Below are positions 57,234-64,000 of a DNA stretch of 64,000 nt, in pieces. Location of the stretch: NCBI RefSeq assembly GCF_001429725.1, contig NZ_LMHV01000001.1, positions 372,001-436,000 on the forward strand, given 5' to 3'. Source of the DNA: Rhizobium sp. Root708 (lineage in GTDB: Bacteria > Pseudomonadota > Alphaproteobacteria > Rhizobiales > Rhizobiaceae). Position 1 is the stretch's first letter. Every line of letters starts with the position of its first letter. The notes under the pieces are model-generated. The model saw only the letters and a program-made list of their open reading frames with translations, was not told where the DNA came from and made no database searches. A program made the position numbers and the translations under genes.

Positions 57234-57607
57234 CGCCCTTTGGGGAAGCTGTCCGACGTCTGCGGTTGCGGAAGGGGGTTTCGCAAAAGCAGATGGCAGC
57301 AGCGCTCAATCTTTCGCCGGCTTACCTTTCGGCGTTGGAACATGGGAAGCGGGGATTGCCGACATTCGACTTACTTCAGCGCATTGCCGGCTATTTCAAC
57401 ATCATCTGGGATGAAGCCGAAGAATTGTTTCTTCTTGCCCGGTTTTCCGACCCCAGGGTGGTGATCGATACCTCGGGTTTGTCGGCCGAACACACGGCTT
57501 TCGCGAACCGCCTCGCGCTCTGCATAGGTGATATCGACGAATCACTGTTGACAAAACTGACGGGGCTTTTGGAAATTGCCGAAAAAGCGCACGGAAAACG
57601 GTCATAA
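57230..57607 (+). CDS. XRE-family transcriptional regulator
   Basis: A 125-residue protein with an N-terminal Cro/CI-type helix-turn-helix (KGVSQKQMAAALNLSPAYLS, then LEHGKRGLP) and a C-terminal effector-like part of about 55 residues with no recognised domain. ATG at 57230 overlaps the smr stop. It lies 131 bases upstream of gyrB. Its targets are unknown; the coupling with smr and mltA suggests a local or envelope-related role. Confidence 0.85.
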   Translation: MTPFGEAVRRLRLRKGVSQKQMAAALNLSPAYLSALEHGKRGLPTFDLLQRIAGYFNIIWDEAEELFLLARFSDPRVVIDTSGLSAEHTAFANRLALCIGDIDESLLTKLTGLLEIAEKAHGKRS

Positions 57608-57693
57608 TCCCCTGATTTATGCGCTCGGGAAACACCGCAGCATTGGGAACTCAGCCCAAAAACCCTATATTCTGATCTGAATAAGGCCGGTGA

Positions 57694-60174
<2,481 letters not shown>

Positions 60175-60195
60175 GCATTCAAAACAACTGTCTGG

Positions 60196-60226
60196 AAACC
60201 CCGCTCCAATCGGCGCGGGGTTTTTT
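60196..60226 (+). terminator. Rho-independent terminator after gyrB
   Basis: AAACCCCGC (60196-60204) and GCGGGGTTT (60215-60223) pair perfectly over a ten-base loop, followed by a T-run to 60226, 22 bases past the gyrB stop. Confidence 0.9.
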
Positions 60227-60236
60227 ATTTGATCAT

Positions 60237-60830
60237 TTAGTCGGCGACGAATTTGCCACGGAAAGCCACGTCCGAAAGTGGCTTGCGCTGGCTTGGAAAT
60301 TCACGCTCCTGATTGCGTGGGGACAACACGCTCTTGTCCGCAAGCCGTCCAAACGCGATGCCGGCCTCCACGCGGTAGCCTTCCGGGATAACAAAGGTTT
60401 GCTGAATTTCTTCGTGTTTGATGCCGCCCATACCGTGGGCATAAAAGCCGGAAAACTTCGCCTGTAACGCGAGATATCCCCAGGCCGTGCCGGCATCGAA
60501 TGAATGCGTATAGCTTTTCCGTCCTTCGGCAAAATCGCCGCTGAAACCCTTGGAAACGACGAAGATCAGTGCCGACGCGCTCTTCGCCCATTCCTGATTG
60601 GCTTCCACCAGCAAACTGACGAATTTTTCCCAGTCATCCGACCCTTGCAGCGCGTAGATGAAACGCCAAGGCTGCTGGTTCGCCGACGAGGGGGCCCAGT
60701 GCGCCGCGTCGAGGACGGCTAACACTTGCTCCTCGGCGATCACTTCGCCGGTAAACGCCCGCGGCGACCACCGATCGAGGAATATGGGTTCGATTGGATA
60801 AGGGGATTCGCGATTGTTGCTGTTGGTCAT
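60237..60830 (-). CDS. Nitroreductase-family protein
   Basis: A 197-residue FMN-dependent oxidoreductase fold: RWSPRAFTGE and APSSANQQPWRF form the FMN-binding N-terminal part, and PEGYRVEAGIAFGR the C-terminal part. Substrates may be quinones, nitroaromatics or flavins; nothing here fixes this. It is convergent with gyrB and shares an upstream gap with the glutathionyl-hydroquinone reductase gene, another redox enzyme. Confidence 0.88.
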   Translation of the reverse strand: MTNSNNRESPYPIEPIFLDRWSPRAFTGEVIAEEQVLAVLDAAHWAPSSANQQPWRFIYALQGSDDWEKFVSLLVEANQEWAKSASALIFVVSKGFSGDFAEGRKSYTHSFDAGTAWGYLALQAKFSGFYAHGMGGIKHEEIQQTFVIPEGYRVEAGIAFGRLADKSVLSPRNQEREFPSQRKPLSDVAFRGKFVAD

Positions 60831-61040
60831 GGCTTTTCCACGCTGTTGAACTGAGACCTGCTGGCGAGATCGCCGCAGACTTTGGGGACGCGGCTCACAG
60901 TCTTAGGCGCCTCGCATGAAGCTTGGCAAGCAACCGGTGACTTCCATGATCCGTGCACAGTCTGTTTCAATAAATGTGTCCTCCCGCGCGCCCGAAAGAA
61001 AGCTAAGTATTGCCGAAATCGGTAATCTAGGGAGAGTGCC

Positions 61041-61994
61041 TTGCTCGTGAACGGTAGATGGACGGAAGACTGGCAACCGGTCCAGGCGAAGGATGAGAAG
61101 GGCGGCTTCGTTCGCCAGACATCAAGCTTCCGCAATTGGGTCACGCCCGACGGTGCCGCCGGTCCGACAGGTGACTCCGGCTTCAAGGCCGAGGCAGGTC
61201 GCTATCATCTCTACGTCGCCTACATCTGCCCTTGGGCTTCGCGAACGCTGATGGGCCGAAAGCTGAAGGGGCTGGAGTCTGCCATCTCGGTTTCCGTGGT
61301 CGAGCCTGCGCTGACGAAGCAAGGCTGGCGGTTCGGCGATTATCCGGGGGCGACGCAAGATCACATACAAGGTGCCACCTATCTGCACCAGATCTACACC
61401 AGCACCGCACCGAGCTTTACCGGTAGGGCGACGGTGCCCGTTCTGTGGGATAAGCAGTCGCAGACGATCGTAAACAACGAGTCGGCCGACATCCTGCGAA
61501 TGATGAACGAGGGCTTCGGCGATCTTGCCCGCAATCCGATCGATCTCTACCCGGCCGCCCGTCGCGCCGAGATCGATTTTTTCAACGAACGGATCTACCC
61601 GAGCCTCAACAATGGCGTCTATCGAGCAGGTTTCGCGACAACGCAGATTGCCTACGAGGAGGCATTCGCCGGTGTATTCGAGACCCTTGATTGGGTCGAA
61701 AACGAACTCGGCGACCGGTCATTCCTGTTTGCCGACCATCCAACGGAAAGCGATGTCCGGCTTTTTGTGACACTCGTGCGCTTCGATGTCGCTTATCACG
61801 GCCTGTTCAAATGCAATCTGCGCCGCCTTGCCGACTATACAAACCTTCGTAGCTTCTGCCGCCGTATGCTCGATTGGCCGGGTGTCGCGGAAACCGTCAA
61901 CTTCGATCACATAAAGCGTGGATACTATTCGATCGAAAGCCTGAACCCCACGAGGATCGTTCCCGTCGGACCCGATCTCGCTGAAATTTTCTGA
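61041..61994 (+). CDS. Glutathionyl-hydroquinone reductase (Xi-class GST)
   Basis: A 317-residue member of the YqjG/EcfG family that reduces glutathionyl-hydroquinones. Catalytic Cys63 lies in YICPWASRTL, and the GST C-terminal domain includes SDVRLFVTLVRFD and VYHGLFKCN-type segments (here AYHGLFKCN). It starts at TTG 61041 with AGGGAGAG just upstream; GTG at 61047 is an alternative. Its role is detoxification of quinone adducts. Confidence 0.92.
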   Translation: MLVNGRWTEDWQPVQAKDEKGGFVRQTSSFRNWVTPDGAAGPTGDSGFKAEAGRYHLYVAYICPWASRTLMGRKLKGLESAISVSVVEPALTKQGWRFGDYPGATQDHIQGATYLHQIYTSTAPSFTGRATVPVLWDKQSQTIVNNESADILRMMNEGFGDLARNPIDLYPAARRAEIDFFNERIYPSLNNGVYRAGFATTQIAYEEAFAGVFETLDWVENELGDRSFLFADHPTESDVRLFVTLVRFDVAYHGLFKCNLRRLADYTNLRSFCRRMLDWPGVAETVNFDHIKRGYYSIESLNPTRIVPVGPDLAEIF

Positions 61995-62090
61995 CGCACC
62001 GTACCGCTTCCGAAGGAAGCCATAATGACACTTGTGAATATCTGGTTCATAGGTGATTGAAATGTCAGTCTCGCTTACGGAGGAAATGTC

Positions 62091-62933
62091 ATGAAGCTTA
62101 TGCGTGTTGGAGAAGTCGGTCGCGAGAAGCCGGCGATACTCGATTCCGAAGGCAAGATCCGCGACCTGTCGGCGCAGGTTTCGGACATCGGCGGTGACGC
62201 GATCTCGCCGGAAGGGCTTGCTAAGATCAAGGCCATCGACCTCAAGACCCTGCCGGAACTGGCTGCGCATCGTATCGGCGCCTGCGTTGCCGGTACCGGA
62301 AAATTCATCTGCATCGGCCTCAATTTCTCCGATCATGCCGCTGAGACCGGCGCGACGGTGCCGCCGGAGCCTGTCATATTCATGAAAGCAACGTCGGCAA
62401 TCGTCGGCCCGAACGACAATGTCCTGATCCCCCGCGGCTCGGAGAAGACCGACTGGGAAGTTGAGCTCGGCGTCGTCATCGGCAAAACTGCGAAGTACGT
62501 CAGCGAAGCCGACGCGCTCGACTATGTTGCCGGCTACTGCGTGTCCCACGACGTCTCCGAGCGCGCCTTCCAGACAGAGCGTGCCGGTCAGTGGACCAAG
62601 GGCAAGTCCTGCGATACCTTTGGTCCGATCGGCCCGTGGCTTGTTACCAAGGACGAGATTGCTGATCCGCAGAACCTCGGCATGTGGCTGAAGGTAAATG
62701 GCGAAACCATGCAGAACGGATCGTCAAAAACGATGGTCTACGGCGTCGCTCACGTTGTGTCCTATCTCAGCCAGTTTATGTCCCTGCACCCGGGCGATGT
62801 GATTTCGACCGGCACGCCTCCGGGCGTTGGCATGGGCATGAAGCCGCCGCGTTTCCTCAAGGCCGGTGATGTCGTCGAACTCGGTATCGAAGGCCTAGGC
62901 ACGCAGAAGCAGACCTTCCAGGCCGATCGCTGA
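62091..62933 (+). CDS. Fumarylacetoacetate hydrolase family protein
   Basis: A 280-residue FAH-fold enzyme. The metal-binding core has GLNFSDHAAE, WEVELGVVIG, HDVSERAFQ, and GKSCDTFGPIGPWL. The latter segments are typical of the branch annotated as ureidoglycolate lyase or 2-hydroxyhepta-2,4-diene-1,7-dioate isomerase; the specific substrate is uncertain. A good ribosome binding site (GGAGGAA) precedes the ATG. It is single-gene, with a terminator downstream. Confidence 0.88.
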   Translation: MKLMRVGEVGREKPAILDSEGKIRDLSAQVSDIGGDAISPEGLAKIKAIDLKTLPELAAHRIGACVAGTGKFICIGLNFSDHAAETGATVPPEPVIFMKATSAIVGPNDNVLIPRGSEKTDWEVELGVVIGKTAKYVSEADALDYVAGYCVSHDVSERAFQTERAGQWTKGKSCDTFGPIGPWLVTKDEIADPQNLGMWLKVNGETMQNGSSKTMVYGVAHVVSYLSQFMSLHPGDVISTGTPPGVGMGMKPPRFLKAGDVVELGIEGLGTQKQTFQADR

Positions 62934-62974
62934 CAGCCATTCTGCGATCATTAAACATTCAGGCGCACCATCGA

Positions 62975-63003
62975 GCCGGGGTCAATTCCCCGGCATTTCT
63001 TAT
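62975..63003 (+). terminator. Terminator-like hairpin after the FAH-family gene
   Basis: GCCGGGG (62975-62981) and CCCCGGC (62988-62994) pair perfectly over a six-base loop, followed by a short T-rich ATTTCTTATT. Confidence 0.75.
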
Positions 63004-63137
63004 TGCGGTGCGGATGGCAATGTTGCTGCGCAACAAAAACCTGTTAATCTGCGTTGAGGTGCCAGCACGTCGTTGGAAAGAATCCGATGCCTTTCAGTGG
63101 GCGTCGTCTTCCAGATTAGAGAAAGGTGGCGCATCTC

Positions 63138-64000
63138 ATGTTTTACCAGCTTTATGAATTGAACCATGCCGCATTGGCGCCATATCGTGCCTTCGCCGAT
63201 ATCATGCGCATGGTCTATGCCAATCCGCTTAATCCCATTTCGCAGACGCCTTGGGGTCGCACGATGGCCGCAAGTCTCGAAATGTTCGAGCGCACGACCC
63301 GTCGCTACGGCAAACCGTCATTCGGCCTCAACGATACCGTGATTGGCGACCGCAAGATCGCTGTGCGGGAGGAGATCGTCTGGTCGTGCGCCTTCTGCAA
63401 TCTGCTCCATTTCGCGCGCAACGTTCCAAGGGACCATACGCCCGATCCGCGTATCCTCATCGTCGCGCCGATGTCCGGCCACTATGCGACGCTGCTGCGC
63501 GGTACCGTCGAAGCGCTGCTCCCAAGCGCCGACATCTATATCACCGACTGGATCGACGCACGCATGGTGCCGATGACGGAAGGCACCTTCGATTTCGATG
63601 ACTACGTCGATTATGTCATTGAAATGCTGCGCTTCCTCGGGCCAGATACCCACGTGATCGCGGTCTGTCAGCCCTCCGTGCCGGTCCTTGCTGCCGCTGC
63701 CGTCATGGAAGCGGACAATGATCCATTCTCGCCCTCGTCGATGACACTGATGGGCGGGCCGATCGATACCCGCATCAATCCGACGGCCGTCAACCAGCTC
63801 GCCAAGGAGCGCTCGCTGGAGTGGTTCGCGGATAACGTGGTCATGAATGTGCCCTGGCCGCAGCCGGGCTTCATGCGTCCCGTCTATCCAGGTTTCCTGC
63901 AGCTCTCGGGCTTCATGTCGATGAACCTCGATCGGCATCTGATCGCCCACAAGGAATTCTTCATGCACCTCGTGAAGAACGACGGCGAGCCGGCGGAGAA
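63138..64000 (+). CDS. phaZ: Intracellular polyhydroxyalkanoate depolymerase (3' end cut by window)
   Basis: The visible 287 residues match intracellular PHB depolymerases, which mobilise stored polyhydroxybutyrate. MFYQLYELNHAALAPYR is the characteristic start, LIVAPMSGHYATLLRGT follows, and VCQPSVPVLAA places the Cys nucleophile of the lipase-box-like motif at Cys177. The chosen ATG has AAAGGTGG upstream. The remainder runs off the window. PHB storage is typical of rhizobia. Confidence 0.93.
   Translation, partial: MFYQLYELNHAALAPYRAFADIMRMVYANPLNPISQTPWGRTMAASLEMFERTTRRYGKPSFGLNDTVIGDRKIAVREEIVWSCAFCNLLHFARNVPRDHTPDPRILIVAPMSGHYATLLRGTVEALLPSADIYITDWIDARMVPMTEGTFDFDDYVDYVIEMLRFLGPDTHVIAVCQPSVPVLAAAAVMEADNDPFSPSSMTLMGGPIDTRINPTAVNQLAKERSLEWFADNVVMNVPWPQPGFMRPVYPGFLQLSGFMSMNLDRHLIAHKEFFMHLVKNDGEPAE

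Overview
The window looks like core chromosome of an alphaproteobacterium of the family Rhizobiaceae (Rhizobium/Sinorhizobium/Agrobacterium group). Evidence is a 2839-residue cyclic beta-1,2-glucan synthase (NdvB/ChvB), a 1591-residue NAD-glutamate dehydrogenase of the large bacterial type, the alphaproteobacterial cell-cycle protein TrcR, and an origin-type locus in which hemE is followed by a gap and then the pyruvate-phosphate-dikinase regulatory gene. Genes are tightly packed, with many ATGA/TGATG overlaps. I see no insertion sequence, prophage, CRISPR array, tRNA or rRNA.

Layout: 1-3.5 kb is the 3' part of a leucine-degradation operon (biotin-carboxylase subunit of methylcrotonyl-CoA carboxylase, HMG-CoA lyase, enoyl-CoA hydratase). 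3.8-13.7 kb carries ndvB and an OpgC-type membrane acyltransferase, a probable cyclic-glucan synthesis and decoration pair. 13.7-17.6 kb has a 39-codon small ORF, asd, a lytic transglycosylase, a beta carbonic anhydrase and pyridoxal kinase. 17.9-24.1 kb is NAD-GDH plus a UMF1-family transporter. 24.1-29.9 kb is a leftward operon-like string htpX-rsmB-heparinase II/III-purH. 30.0-35.7 kb has a DUF1674 protein, a secreted SNase-like nuclease, acetyl-CoA synthetase, TrcR and a propionyl-CoA synthetase-like protein.

35.7-40.8 kb holds a YggS-type PLP protein and leuS-lptE-holA. 40.8-49.6 kb is a leftward string hemE-hemJ-rho-mnmE-mnmG-rsmG-parA-parB. 49.6-50.0 kb is the probable chromosomal origin (oriC), with DnaA-box-like sequences and an AT-rich stretch. 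50.0-53.6 kb is a rightward operon ppsR-maf-aroE-coaE-dnaQ. 53.6-57.6 kb has secB and fxsA (leftward), then Tim44-like, mltA, smr and an XRE regulator (rightward). gyrB follows, then a nitroreductase, a glutathionyl-hydroquinone reductase, a fumarylacetoacetase-family hydrolase and the start of an intracellular PHB depolymerase cut by the window end.

The most coherent system is the origin/segregation region: oriC, parA, parB and five parS or parS-like 16-mers between about 34.0 and 51.5 kb. One is a perfect TGTTTCACGTGAAACA, and four lie wholly or partly in coding sequence, stop codon included. Genes immediately on each side of oriC are transcribed away from it. I did not find a clearly new multi-gene system. 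The more novel candidates are small: coding-embedded parS variants, a GAAA-capped hairpin between ndvB and opgC, a hairpin covering a ribosome binding site downstream of GDH, and a small ORF upstream of asd.
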